Shown piece after piece: positions 18,975 through 27,700 of a stretch of 64,000 nt of DNA. A program made the translations under genes and the position numbers. The stretch covers positions 3,189,501 to 3,253,500 of the forward strand of contig NZ_CP076413.1 in the NCBI RefSeq assembly GCF_021173085.1. Reading direction: 5' to 3'. The notes beneath the pieces were generated by a model. It worked only from the letters and a program-made list of their open reading frames with translations, was not told the DNA's origin and made no database searches. Each line of letters opens with the position of its first letter. Positions within the stretch are counted from its first letter, which is position 1. This DNA is from Ralstonia wenshanensis. GTDB taxonomy: Bacteria > Pseudomonadota > Gammaproteobacteria > Burkholderiales > Burkholderiaceae.

Positions 18975-20003
18975 CTACAGCCACATCTGCATCACCCGCT
19001 CGCCCGCCTCGACGGGGTTGCCGCCCGGCATCCACACCGCATCCAGCATCGGCCGCACGAGATCGAGTTCGGTGGAAATGCCGTCCTGCCGGCCAAAGCG
19101 CACGCTGTTGGCGGCCTGCGCTTCAACAATGCGACGGTCCTGCTCCGCCACCCGATACAGGAACGGCCAGACGAACCAGCGCACGGCCCAGGCCGGCGCC
19201 CAGCGGTTTTCCACATGCAGCGTGGCGAACAGGCGCGTGCGCATCTCGTCTTCGGGCGTGAAGTGCAGCGTGAAATACAGTGCACTGCCGTTGGCGTAGC
19301 GGTATTCGAGCTGGGCGGTCGCCGGGGCGGCGATAGCGAAATGTGCACGCTCCATCGTGCGCGGCGATTCGAACAGGCGGTACAGCAAGCCGCTTTGCTG
19401 CGCCTGGCCGGCGTAGTCGACCTGCAGGCCATCTGCCGATTGAGTGACGGTCACCGTCATCGGCTGGCGCGCGCCGTGGTTGCGCACGAGGCCCGGATGC
19501 ACGAGATGCGTGTGCAGCGGGTCAAGAAAATTCTCCAGCGCATCGGCCGGGCGCGCTTGCCACAGCGTGCTCCAAAGAAAGCGACGGCTCCCCGCCGGTA
19601 ACCGATTCAGGAATACGGGCAAGGCAGCAGGCGCAGCTTCACTCGGCGGTCGGGCGCTCAGCCAGATCAGCCCATCGTGCTCGAACACCTGCCAGGCATT
19701 CACTTGCACGGCAGGCACGGCGGCGCCTGGGCACATGCCCGGCATGGCCGTGCAGCGGCCGTCGGCGCCGAACGTCCAGCCGTGGTACTTGCACTGCAGT
19801 GTTTCGCCAACGAGCTGGCCGTCGGACAACGGCACATGCCGATGCGGGCAGCGGTCATCGAGCGCAAGCAGTCCGCCCGAGGGCAGCCGTGCGAGCACCA
19901 CCGCGCGGCCAAACAGGGTCACGCGCATCGGCCTGTCGCGCAGCCGATGGGCCTCGGCGACGGGGTACCAACCGCGCAGCAGCGTAGCGTTCCAGGTGGT
20001 CAT
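18975..20003 (-). CDS. Rieske-type oxygenase, alpha-subunit-like
   Basis: This 342-residue non-heme iron protein has an N-terminal Rieske [2Fe-2S] domain, C52-P-H54 and C71-K-Y-H74-G-W. It also has a catalytic domain with the 2-His-1-carboxylate set D161-x2-H164-x4-H169 in ENFLDPLHTHLVH. Such oxygenases hydroxylate, demethylate or desaturate small molecules with electrons from a reductase; none is encoded nearby. Its size fits the single-component-oxygenase group (vanillate demethylase/PaO-like), not aromatic-ring dioxygenases. The start overlaps the stop of the acyltransferase-like gene as ATGA, so it is the third gene of a coupled operon (ATP-grasp, acyltransferase-like, Rieske). The substrate is unknown. 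Confidence 0.82.
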   Translation of the reverse strand: MTTWNATLLRGWYPVAEAHRLRDRPMRVTLFGRAVVLARLPSGGLLALDDRCPHRHVPLSDGQLVGETLQCKYHGWTFGADGRCTAMPGMCPGAAVPAVQVNAWQVFEHDGLIWLSARPPSEAAPAALPVFLNRLPAGSRRFLWSTLWQARPADALENFLDPLHTHLVHPGLVRNHGARQPMTVTVTQSADGLQVDYAGQAQQSGLLYRLFESPRTMERAHFAIAAPATAQLEYRYANGSALYFTLHFTPEDEMRTRLFATLHVENRWAPAWAVRWFVWPFLYRVAEQDRRIVEAQAANSVRFGRQDGISTELDLVRPMLDAVWMPGGNPVEAGERVMQMWL

Positions 20004-21139
20004 AACTGAAAGCGTTGCATGATCGGCACGCCGATCCGGGTGGTGAGAGCACGCAGCACGGCGATGGCACGGCGCGTGGCGGGTGGCAGGTGCCTGCAAT
20101 AGACGGCGCTCATTTCAATGGCCGGCACGCCGCCGCGCAGGCGTTTGAAGTGCGCGGCGCCGGCGCTCAGGTTCAGCTCGGCATCGCGTGTGATGGTCAG
20201 CCGCAGCACGTGCGCCATCAGCAGGCGATACAGCCCTGCTTGCTGGGGCCACGTCGTGTCGTAGCCGACGATGGGCGCGGTCAGCAACGGCCCTTGCCCA
20301 AACACGCCGACCACCGCGCGCAGCACGCCGTGCGCATCGCGAAAGCCCGCGCATTCGAGCAGCCCCGCGGCATGCCACGCGCGAAGAAACGCTGCCGTAT
20401 AGCGTGGGTTCAGCGCGGAATACTTGTCGAGATAGAGCTGCGCATACAGCCGCTCGCCCTGGGCGAAATCGGCATCGGTAAAGGCGTCGTGCGGCACGAA
20501 AGTCAGCGGGGTCGCGTCGAGCAGCTTGAGGTCGCGCCTCAGATCGCGACGCAGTTCCGATGTGCGCGAAGCGCGCTGCAGGTGCCGAAACAGATAGATC
20601 TGCCGCGTGGGGATTAAATCGAAGCCGGCAGCGGTGGCAGCGCGTAGCCAATCGGCGTGCTGGATCGTATTGAGTGAACGCAGCCAGATCGCGCGGTCCG
20701 GCCAACGCTCGCGGCACGTGCGCGCCAGCGCATCCAGATCGAAGCCCGCTGCCGATGGATACAGGTTCGTACTGACGAGCCAGTTGTTGACGGCCACCGC
20801 GCGATCGAGCTGCGCATGCCGCATCCACGCATCGGCCAAGCCGATGGCGCCACGCAGCAGCGGCCGCATCATACGCGGCATCAGACGCTCGGACTCTTCC
20901 GCCGCATAGCGGCCGTATGTCGTGATGGGCGAGCAGACCCAGGCGTTCTCGGCATGGCCGGCGCGATCCTCACTGCCGTTGATGGTCACGGGCAGCGGCA
21001 GACCACCAGCCTCCACCACATCGACCTGCGTCACCAGATTGGCAACGAACGGCATCGACGCCTGCCCGCGATGCACGTGCAGGAACGCGCCGGCCTTGTC
21101 GGCAAAGCACGCATGGGGCACGGCGCCAGGTGCGTTCAT
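20000..21139 (-). CDS. GNAT/BioF2-like acyltransferase-like protein
   Basis: The 379-residue protein is not firmly recognised. Its C-terminal half (from about residue 230, DKYSALNPRYTAAFLRAWH, then LNLSAGAAHFKRLRG) resembles GNAT/FemAB-type 'BioF2-like' acyl- or aminoacyl-transferases. The N-terminal half has a second alpha/beta region. ATG 21139 is set by an ATGA overlap with the stop of the ATP-grasp gene; the frame is open about 120 codons further upstream but only as a shadow of that gene. Its own stop overlaps the Rieske start, again as ATGA. Position between a ligase and an oxygenase suggests it transfers a group onto, or conjugates, the ligase product. That role is inference. Confidence 0.65.
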   Translation of the reverse strand: MNAPGAVPHACFADKAGAFLHVHRGQASMPFVANLVTQVDVVEAGGLPLPVTINGSEDRAGHAENAWVCSPITTYGRYAAEESERLMPRMMRPLLRGAIGLADAWMRHAQLDRAVAVNNWLVSTNLYPSAAGFDLDALARTCRERWPDRAIWLRSLNTIQHADWLRAATAAGFDLIPTRQIYLFRHLQRASRTSELRRDLRRDLKLLDATPLTFVPHDAFTDADFAQGERLYAQLYLDKYSALNPRYTAAFLRAWHAAGLLECAGFRDAHGVLRAVVGVFGQGPLLTAPIVGYDTTWPQQAGLYRLLMAHVLRLTITRDAELNLSAGAAHFKRLRGGVPAIEMSAVYCRHLPPATRRAIAVLRALTTRIGVPIMQRFQL

Positions 21140-22293
21140 ACCTCGGGCAACTCCTGGCCGTCCCACTCGATGTCTTGTGTGGCGGCTTCGCGCATGTTGC
21201 AACGCTGCGCGATCGCCATGCGCGCATAGGCAGCGAGATCGCACACGCCGCCCCAGAGCGGGCCGCGGTCGCCCGGCGTGGCGATGACGTCCGTGGCGGC
21301 GCGCCAGTCGTGGCGCCATTGGCGCAGCGTGCCGTGGCGCAACGCATCGAACAGCCCTGCCGATGCCATCACCGCAGCCGCCATGCGCGGCACACCCTGT
21401 GACGGTTCGACGCAGCCGTCGAGCGTGCCGGCCAGCACGGCGGGCAACGCATCGTCCAGGCCGAACAGGTGGCAGCCGCTGGTCGCGCGCGGATTGCATT
21501 CGAGCGGGCTCACACGGCCATCGGCCTGCTGGATCCAGTCAAACGAGAGCTGCCCTGTGAAGTCGAGCTTGCGCGCGAAGTTGGCAACGAAGTGGCGCAC
21601 CGCGTCGATGCGTGCGGGCGCGAAGTAGAAGCTCGCGCTGGTCGACATGCGCCAGTCGGGGCGATACAGCGCATGAGCCACGAGCCGACCGCGATCGGCC
21701 ACGCTATACGAGCAGAACTCCTGGCCCGCCACCAACGTCTGCACCACCCAGGCGCCGAGGTCGGCCAGCGGCGGCGCATCATCGGGGATGCCGTCGCGGT
21801 ACAGGCGCACATGCACGCCAAAGCGCGAGAACTCGGGCTTGAGCACAACCGCGCGGCCGGCTGCCCAGGCGCGCGCTTCGTCCAACGTACGCACCCGCGC
21901 GGAGACCGGTACATCGGCCCCGCAATCCTGCGCGAGTTCAAGGAACGTCCATTTGCTGTGCACCGCGCGCAGCTTGTCGAAGTCTTCGGCCAGCACCCGC
22001 ACGTGGGTCGGCAAGTGATGCCGGTAGCGCGATACGAAGAACACTTCTTCGCACGTCGGCACCAGCAGATCGATGGAACGTTCGTGCACGATGCGTGCGA
22101 GGTCGGCCGCAAACTGCGCGGGCGCATGGCGCGGCGATGCAATGCGAAAGCTGGCCGAAACCGCCTTGGAAGCGCCGCTGATCTGGCACGGAATGCTGTC
22201 GGCAATGCAGACCGTCCACCCCTGGTGGGCAAAGCGGCGGGCGTGGTCGAGCGCCACCGGCGCGCGGCCACCAAGGATCAGCACATTGGGCAT
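21136..22293 (-). CDS. ATP-grasp ligase-like protein
   Basis: The 385-residue protein has a pre-ATP-grasp Rossmann-like domain (MPNVLILGGRAPVALDHAR), then ATP-grasp features: VVLKPEFSRFG with Lys152 as the likely ATP-binding lysine, and the metal-binding E265-x-N267 in PLECNPRATSG. ATP-grasp enzymes activate a carboxylate as acyl-phosphate and join it to an amine or thiol. The family resembles carbamoyl-phosphate-synthase-like stand-alone ligases found in small biosynthetic clusters. It opens an operon with ATGA overlaps into the next two genes. The 122-bp gap to the chemoreceptor gene must hold its promoter. The product is unknown. Confidence 0.78.
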   Translation of the reverse strand: MPNVLILGGRAPVALDHARRFAHQGWTVCIADSIPCQISGASKAVSASFRIASPRHAPAQFAADLARIVHERSIDLLVPTCEEVFFVSRYRHHLPTHVRVLAEDFDKLRAVHSKWTFLELAQDCGADVPVSARVRTLDEARAWAAGRAVVLKPEFSRFGVHVRLYRDGIPDDAPPLADLGAWVVQTLVAGQEFCSYSVADRGRLVAHALYRPDWRMSTSASFYFAPARIDAVRHFVANFARKLDFTGQLSFDWIQQADGRVSPLECNPRATSGCHLFGLDDALPAVLAGTLDGCVEPSQGVPRMAAAVMASAGLFDALRHGTLRQWRHDWRAATDVIATPGDRGPLWGGVCDLAAYARMAIAQRCNMREAATQDIEWDGQELPEV

Positions 22294-22415
22294 GCAGGCG
22301 GAGCGTTGAGGTCAGGCAACGTCCGCCGAAAGCGAGGGGCGCGGGGAAGTTGCCGGGGCTCCATTCTAGGCAAAGGGGCACCCGGCCCGGGCGCGTTGAA
22401 GAGGGGTACGGTGCG

Positions 22416-24218
22416 TCAGACGCCGCGCAGCTTGAACAGGCCCACTGTGCGTGCCAGCCCCTGCGCTTGCTCGTTAAGCATCGACGATGCGGCCGTCGAC
22501 TGCTCCACCAGTGCGGCGTTCTGCTGCGTGGCCTGGTCCATCTCGGCCACGCTGCGATCGATCTGGCTGATACCGGTGCTCTGCTCGTGCATCGCGCCGT
22601 CGATCTCGCCGATGATGCGCGCGACACGCTCGATGCCCTGCACGATTTCCTGCATCGTGGCGCCGGCGGCCTGCACGCGTTGCGCGCCGGTCTTCACGCT
22701 GGCTTCCGATGCCTGGATCAGGTCTTTGATCTCGCGGGCGGCCGTGGCGCTGCGTTGCGCCAGCGTGCGCACCTCGCCGGCCACCACGGCAAAGCCGCGG
22801 CCGTTCTCGCCGGCACGGGCGGCTTCCACCGCAGCGTTCAGCGCGAGGATGTTGGTCTGGAACGCGATGCTGTCGATCACGCCGATGATCTCGGTAATAC
22901 GCGCCGACGACTTGGCAATCTCATCCATCGTGCTGACGGCGCTGGAGACCACCTCGCCGCCGCGCGTGGCGGCATCGCTTGCGTCGCTGGCCAGCCGCGT
23001 GGCCTGCACGGCCGCATCGGCGGAGTTCTTCACGCTGGTCGTCAGTTCGGTCAACGCGGCAGAGGTTTCCTGCAGGTTGCTGGCGGAGACCTCGGTGCGG
23101 TTGGACAGATCACGGTTGCCCGCTTCGATCTCGCCGGTGGCGGATTTCATGCTGTCGACGCTGGCGCGCACGTCCAGCAGCACTTCGCCGATCTTGTCGA
23201 TGAACGTGTTGAACGACGCGCTGATCTGCGCGACTTCATCGTTACCGACCACGGGCAGACGGTGCGTCAGGTCGCCGCCGCCGGAGCCGATGGTGTCCAT
23301 CGCATCACGCACCTGCGACAGGCGGCGGAACGACTGCGACGTGAAGAATGCGGCAATGCCCAGCGCCGCCAGCGTCAGCAGCACGATGGCGACGGCCAGG
23401 GCACGTACGACACTGCGCAAACCCGCGGTGGCCTCGGCTTTGTCCAGCGCGATCACCAGGCTCCAGTCGGTGCCCTGCACGGCCTGTGCCTTCAGCAGCT
23501 TCGGCGCGCCAGCAAGCTCCACTTCCAGCGGAGCATTGGCTTTGGCGAGCGATGCCAGCACATCGGCATTGAGCGCCGCCGACACATCGGACACCGGTTT
23601 GAGCATCAGCTTGGCGTCGGGGTGGGCGATGACTTGCCCGTCCTTGGCCACGACAAACGCCAGGCTCGACGGCGTCGGGTGCACGGCGGCCACCACGTCG
23701 CGTACACGGTCCAGCGGCACGGCACCGCTCACAGCGCCGGTGGCTTCGCCATTGCGCATCAGCGGGGCAGAGAACGAGACGTACTTCACGCCCGTGGACA
23801 CATCACCGTAGGGCTTCGTGACGAGCAGCTTGCCAGCGGCAATGGCTTCCTTGTACCAAGGGCGGACGGTGGGGTCGTAGTCCTTGGGGGTGGTGCTGCT
23901 GGTGGACAGGAACGATTTGTCGGTCCAACCAATGGTGGTGATGGGAAAGCCGTCCGCATCGCCCATGTGCTTGACCAGGCCGCGCGGGTCGCCATGTTCG
24001 ACGACGTCCGCCGTCGTCTTTACAGCACGCGCTTTGGCCGCCACCCATTTGTCGATGACGAGCGTGTTGGCGCTGGTGATGGCGGCAAGATTCTGATCGA
24101 TCGATTCCATCGTGTTCGAACGCACGATGGAATACGTGGCGGCGCCGGACAGCGCCAGGGCACCGACCACGGTGGCCGACGAGATGAGGAGAATTCGGGT
24201 GCGGAGAGAGGAGATCAT
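22416..24218 (-). CDS. methyl-accepting chemotaxis protein with Cache sensor
   Basis: The 600-residue chemoreceptor has TM1 at about 8-30 ([19 protein letters not shown]) and a periplasmic dCache-like sensor with [20 protein letters not shown]2 is near residue 330, followed by a HAMP domain and a long cytoplasmic coiled coil. The signalling tip is conserved ([19 protein letters not shown], then [12 protein letters not shown]). It senses an extracellular ligand and controls CheA; dCache domains often bind amino acids or organic acids, but the ligand is not readable here. ATG 24218 is preceded by GGAG; upstream codons are open but not family-like. The gene stands alone. Confidence 0.93.
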   Translation of the reverse strand: MISSLRTRILLISSATVVGALALSGAATYSIVRSNTMESIDQNLAAITSANTLVIDKWVAAKARAVKTTADVVEHGDPRGLVKHMGDADGFPITTIGWTDKSFLSTSSTTPKDYDPTVRPWYKEAIAAGKLLVTKPYGDVSTGVKYVSFSAPLMRNGEATGAVSGAVPLDRVRDVVAAVHPTPSSLAFVVAKDGQVIAHPDAKLMLKPVSDVSAALNADVLASLAKANAPLEVELAGAPKLLKAQAVQGTDWSLVIALDKAEATAGLRSVVRALAVAIVLLTLAALGIAAFFTSQSFRRLSQVRDAMDTIGSGGGDLTHRLPVVGNDEVAQISASFNTFIDKIGEVLLDVRASVDSMKSATGEIEAGNRDLSNRTEVSASNLQETSAALTELTTSVKNSADAAVQATRLASDASDAATRGGEVVSSAVSTMDEIAKSSARITEIIGVIDSIAFQTNILALNAAVEAARAGENGRGFAVVAGEVRTLAQRSATAAREIKDLIQASEASVKTGAQRVQAAGATMQEIVQGIERVARIIGEIDGAMHEQSTGISQIDRSVAEMDQATQQNAALVEQSTAASSMLNEQAQGLARTVGLFKLRGV

Positions 24219-24442
24219 GTTTCTTCTAGGCCAAACGTTTTCCATGAATCTGACTGCGTACGGTATTTGCCGCAGCGCCCTCCAGATCCGACTGCCGGCT
24301 GTCGGGGGCCACTCCAAGCTGCTACGGCACCGCGCAAGCGAACTTGAGGCGGCGAAACCCTCCCCCACGAAGGGATGACTGCTATAAAAGGAAGCGCCCC
24401 GCATGATTGCCCAGGCAATCCACTCCCCTCAAACTGAAGCCC

Positions 24443-24880
24443 ATGCACGACGCCGTCCACATCGACCCCGCCACCGGTGACATCCGGCTTGCCCACATCC
24501 GCATCACACCGCAGACAAAAGCGGATGCCCTGCCCGCGCGCTTTACAGTCGGGCCTGTACGGTCCGTGAGCGTCGAAGGCAGAGACGTCCCCTGCCAATT
24601 CGCGACAGTGGCTGCGCTGGACGACGCCACGCCCGTGACCGTCAGCCTGCGGTTTGAAGCCGATGCGCTCGTCAGCGTATTCGTCGAGCTGGCGCAGCCG
24701 GTCTCGTACGACGACATCGACGTGGTGGAACAACGCCACCGCCGCTGGATTGCCGGCAAACTCGGCCAAGACCCGGGTGGCCTGACCCGCTACTCCTGGG
24801 GCAGTGCCGGCGTGGCGCAAGACAAGAGCGGCGGCGTGCACATCTTTCTGCACAACCGCAACAACACCTGGGCGCGCTGA
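24443..24880 (+). CDS. conserved hypothetical protein
   Basis: A 145-residue acidic, soluble protein that I do not recognise. It has no signal peptide or membrane span. The N-terminal half alternates short beta-type segments (GDIRLAHIRITPQ, VTVSLRFEADALVSVFVEL) and the C-terminal half has RHRRWIAGKLGQDPG and GGVHIFLHNRN. The C-terminal pattern is that of a small alpha/beta domain, not an enzyme signature I can name. The ATG at 24443 is the likeliest start, although its Shine-Dalgarno is weak; an alternative start at 24407 adds 12 residues. Codon use matches the neighbours, so it is probably a real gene. Confidence 0.6.
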   Translation: MHDAVHIDPATGDIRLAHIRITPQTKADALPARFTVGPVRSVSVEGRDVPCQFATVAALDDATPVTVSLRFEADALVSVFVELAQPVSYDDIDVVEQRHRRWIAGKLGQDPGGLTRYSWGSAGVAQDKSGGVHIFLHNRNNTWAR

Positions 24881-24978
24881 ATATGTTGTAAGACGCCCCG
24901 GCGTCGGCCCCAATTGCCGCTCCGGTATCGTTTGCAGTACCGTCGCTGGCATTCCTACGGAGCCGGGAGCCCTGCGCC

Positions 24979-25908
24979 ATGGCCGTGCTGTTCACCATCC
25001 TGAAGATTGCCGTCGTGCTCGTGCTGGTGTCGTCACTGGCCGAGGCCGTCGTGCTGTCATTGAAAAAAGGCTGGGCCAACTACGACTGGAAGGCCGCTGG
25101 CGTGTCGGTGGTGGATTTCCTGGTACGCGAGTACCCACTGCGCTGGCTGCTGCCGCTGGCGTTCTGGATGCAAGGTCTGGAATGGGTCTACCAGCATCGT
25201 CTCTGGACGCTGCCGATGGACCACTGGACGGGCTGGGCTGCGTGCTTTCTTGGCCAGGAGTTCTGCTACTACTGGTACCACCGTGCCGCGCACCGCGTGC
25301 GCTGGTTCTGGTGTACGCATGCCATCCACCATTCGCCCAATGACCTGAACCTGTCGGCGGCCTACCGCTTCGGCTGGACGGGCCGCTTGACCGGCACGCT
25401 CGCCTTCTTTGCGCTGGCACCGCTGCTGGGCATGCCGCCGCGCATCGTGCTGATGCTGCTGTCGCTCAATCTGCTGTACCAGTTCTGGATTCACGCCACG
25501 TGGATCCCCCGCCTGGGGCCCCTGGAATGGGCGCTGAACACGCCGTCGGCACACCGCGTGCATCACGCATCCAACCTCGAATACCTCGACGGCAACTACG
25601 GCGGCGTGCTGATCGTGTTCGACCGGCTGTTCGGCACGTACATCCCCGAGCGCAAGGACGTGCCCTGCCGCTACGGCCTCGTGCACCCGATGCGCACGTA
25701 CAACCTGCTGGTGATCGAATTCGCACATTGGCGCGGGCTGTGGCAAGACCTGAAGACTGCGCGCTCAGCTAGCGAAGTGCTTGGTTATCTGTTCCGCCCG
25801 CCAGGCTGGCGGCCCGATGGCAATGGCGACACGACGGAGGATTTGCGCCGCCGCGCCGCGCTCATTCCCGACGAGCAGCCAATCGCCCCGGCCGTTGCAG
25901 CCAACTGA
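24979..25908 (+). CDS. sterol desaturase / fatty acid hydroxylase family protein
   Basis: A 309-residue integral membrane di-iron enzyme candidate. The eight-histidine pattern of the FA-hydroxylase superfamily is visible: H101-x3-H105, H114-x2-H117-H118, H172, and H192-x2-H195-H196, between hydrophobic helices. Members hydroxylate or desaturate fatty acids, sterols or hopanoid-like lipids at the inner membrane, using oxygen and an electron donor. Bacterial members usually have unknown lipid substrates. The start is the first ATG after a GGAG-like site. It faces a convergent LysR gene that ends 1 nt away. A TGTTGTAAGACG motif lies about 90 nt upstream (see findings). Confidence 0.85.
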   Translation: MAVLFTILKIAVVLVLVSSLAEAVVLSLKKGWANYDWKAAGVSVVDFLVREYPLRWLLPLAFWMQGLEWVYQHRLWTLPMDHWTGWAACFLGQEFCYYWYHRAAHRVRWFWCTHAIHHSPNDLNLSAAYRFGWTGRLTGTLAFFALAPLLGMPPRIVLMLLSLNLLYQFWIHATWIPRLGPLEWALNTPSAHRVHHASNLEYLDGNYGGVLIVFDRLFGTYIPERKDVPCRYGLVHPMRTYNLLVIEFAHWRGLWQDLKTARSASEVLGYLFRPPGWRPDGNGDTTEDLRRRAALIPDEQPIAPAVAAN

Positions 25909-25909
25909 A

Positions 25910-26791
25910 TCAGGGCAAACGCAACGTCTGCGCCAGGTGGCCATACACCACGGCAATCCGCCGTAAATGGCGGGATTCCGGATGCGTCAGCAGCCACAGC
26001 TCCGACTGATTGGCATCTTGCAGATCGCGCAGCGCGACCAGATCGCTGCGCTCCTGCGCCATCACGACGGGCAGAATCCCGACGCCCATGCCCATGCCGA
26101 CCATCTCGGCCGCAATCTGCAGGCTGTTGACGAAGTACGTGGGTATGACCTTGGGGAAATGCCGTTTGCGCCAACTGACTGACGGGTGATCCGGAATTGC
26201 ATCGTCAATGGCGAGCCACGGCGTGCGGCCCGCTTCGACATCGGCGTAGGTGATGCCGCTTGCGCGCCCGACGTATAGCCCCACGCGAATCGACCCGATG
26301 TGTTTGCCCACCAGATGCTGCGGCGGGCGCCGCGTGGCCCGCACGGCAATGTCGGCATCGCGCCGGGTCAGGCTGGCCAGCTCGTTGCTCACACGAAGGT
26401 CGTAGCTCAGGTTCGGATGCTCGGCTTGCAGCGCCTTTAACGCGGGCGCGACCATGCCAACGAGGATCGTGTCCGTGGTGGTGATGCGCACGGTGCCGGA
26501 TACCTGATCCGGCACCGCATGTACCGCCGATCGCGCAACCTCGAGCGCCGACTCCACCTGCTCGGCTTGTTCCGCCAGCGCGTGCGCCAGGTCGCCCGCC
26601 AGATAGCCCGTGCGGGAGCGCGCAAACAGCGTGGCGCCCAGGCCGCGCTCGATGCGCTGCAACGAACGGAACACGGTGGACGCATCCACGCCAAGCCGTT
26701 CACCGGCCCCCGCCAGCGTGCCTGTGCGCACCATCGCCAGTACGATCTCAAGGTCGGCTGCGCTCAGCCGGTATTGCGTCTGCGCAAGCAT
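25910..26791 (-). CDS. LysR-family transcriptional regulator
   Basis: The 293-residue regulator has an N-terminal winged helix-turn-helix (DLEIVLAMVRTGTLAGAGERLGVDASTVFRSLQRIERGLG, quoted here in part) and a C-terminal periplasmic-binding-type effector domain beginning near residue 90. LysR proteins usually autoregulate and control the divergent neighbour, here the glutathione S-transferase gene whose start is 99 nt away. The shared intergenic region 26792-26890 must hold both promoters and the LysR site. The effector is unknown. Confidence 0.9.
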   Translation of the reverse strand: MLAQTQYRLSAADLEIVLAMVRTGTLAGAGERLGVDASTVFRSLQRIERGLGATLFARSRTGYLAGDLAHALAEQAEQVESALEVARSAVHAVPDQVSGTVRITTTDTILVGMVAPALKALQAEHPNLSYDLRVSNELASLTRRDADIAVRATRRPPQHLVGKHIGSIRVGLYVGRASGITYADVEAGRTPWLAIDDAIPDHPSVSWRKRHFPKVIPTYFVNSLQIAAEMVGMGMGVGILPVVMAQERSDLVALRDLQDANQSELWLLTHPESRHLRRIAVVYGHLAQTLRLP

Positions 26792-26890
26792 GATTTGCTG
26801 TTCCGCCTATTTCATTGGCAACGGTGCAATCCTACAGTGTCGTCACCGCCGCCGTTGGCGGCTTTCCCAACCGTTCACGAGACCAAGACC

Positions 26891-27511
26891 ATGAAGCTCT
26901 ATTACTCCGCCGGCGCCTGCTCGCTGGCCGTGCATATCGCCCTGCGCGAAGTGGGCGCGAAGTTTGACCTCACCGCTGTCGACCTTGCCAAGCACCTCAC
27001 CGCCGACGGCACGGATTTCTACACGATCTCGCCGCGCGGTTACGTACCGCTGCTGGAGCTGGCCGATGGCTCGCGCCACACCGAAGCCGCGGCGCTGCTG
27101 CAATACGTGGCCGACCTCGACCCGGCGCAAGCACTGATCGGCAAGCCGGGCAGTGCGCACCGCCTGGCCGTGATCGAATGGCTCACGTTTGTCAGCACCG
27201 AGCTGCACAAAGGCTTCGGCCCGCTCTGGTACAAAGACACCCCAGAAGCCACACGCCAGGGCGCCAAGGACAAGCTGGCCAAGCGCTTTGCCGAACTCGA
27301 CGCCCGCCTTGCCACGCAGCCGTACCTGGCCGACACCTACAGCGTGGCCGACGCCTATGCCTTTGCGGTGCTGAACTGGACGAACTTCCTCTCGCTGCCG
27401 ATGGGCGCGTATCCGAACGTGCAGGCGTATATGGCGCGGGTGGGTGCCCGGCCGCAGGTGGTTGAAGCCTTGACGGCCGAGGGCCTGGTCAAGGCCAGCG
27501 CCGTCGCCTGA
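26891..27511 (+). CDS. gst: glutathione S-transferase, beta class
   Basis: The 206-residue GST joins a thioredoxin-fold N-terminal domain to an all-helical C-terminal domain. MKLYYSAGACSLAVHIALRE contains Cys10, the characteristic cysteine of bacterial beta-class GSTs, which forms mixed disulfides with glutathione; SRHTEAAALLQY near residue 63 matches the GSH-binding turn. It conjugates or reduces electrophiles and peroxides in the cytoplasm. It is divergent from a LysR gene that probably controls it. A 9-bp hairpin (27523-27531/27544-27552) follows the stop codon but lacks a T-run. Confidence 0.92.
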   Translation: MKLYYSAGACSLAVHIALREVGAKFDLTAVDLAKHLTADGTDFYTISPRGYVPLLELADGSRHTEAAALLQYVADLDPAQALIGKPGSAHRLAVIEWLTFVSTELHKGFGPLWYKDTPEATRQGAKDKLAKRFAELDARLATQPYLADTYSVADAYAFAVLNWTNFLSLPMGAYPNVQAYMARVGARPQVVEALTAEGLVKASAVA

Positions 27512-27522
27512 CCGATCGCCCA

Positions 27523-27552
27523 GATCGGCGGTCCTAAACAAAACCGCCGATC
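27523..27552 (+). terminator. hairpin after the GST gene
   Basis: GATCGGCGG at 27523-27531 pairs with CCGCCGATC at 27544-27552 across a 12-nt loop containing AAACAAAA. No U-run follows, so termination is only possible. Confidence 0.35.
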
Positions 27553-27700
27553 CCACCCCCTACTCCGCCTAACGTTTGCGGAACGTCTTACAACACATCT
27601 CCATGTTGTAGATGGGCTCTATCCGGGCTGCACGCCGTGCTGTCACAGGTGCGTCGCTACAATCGCACGCTTTGCGTCTTCTGCAGTCCGCAGCTCTCCC

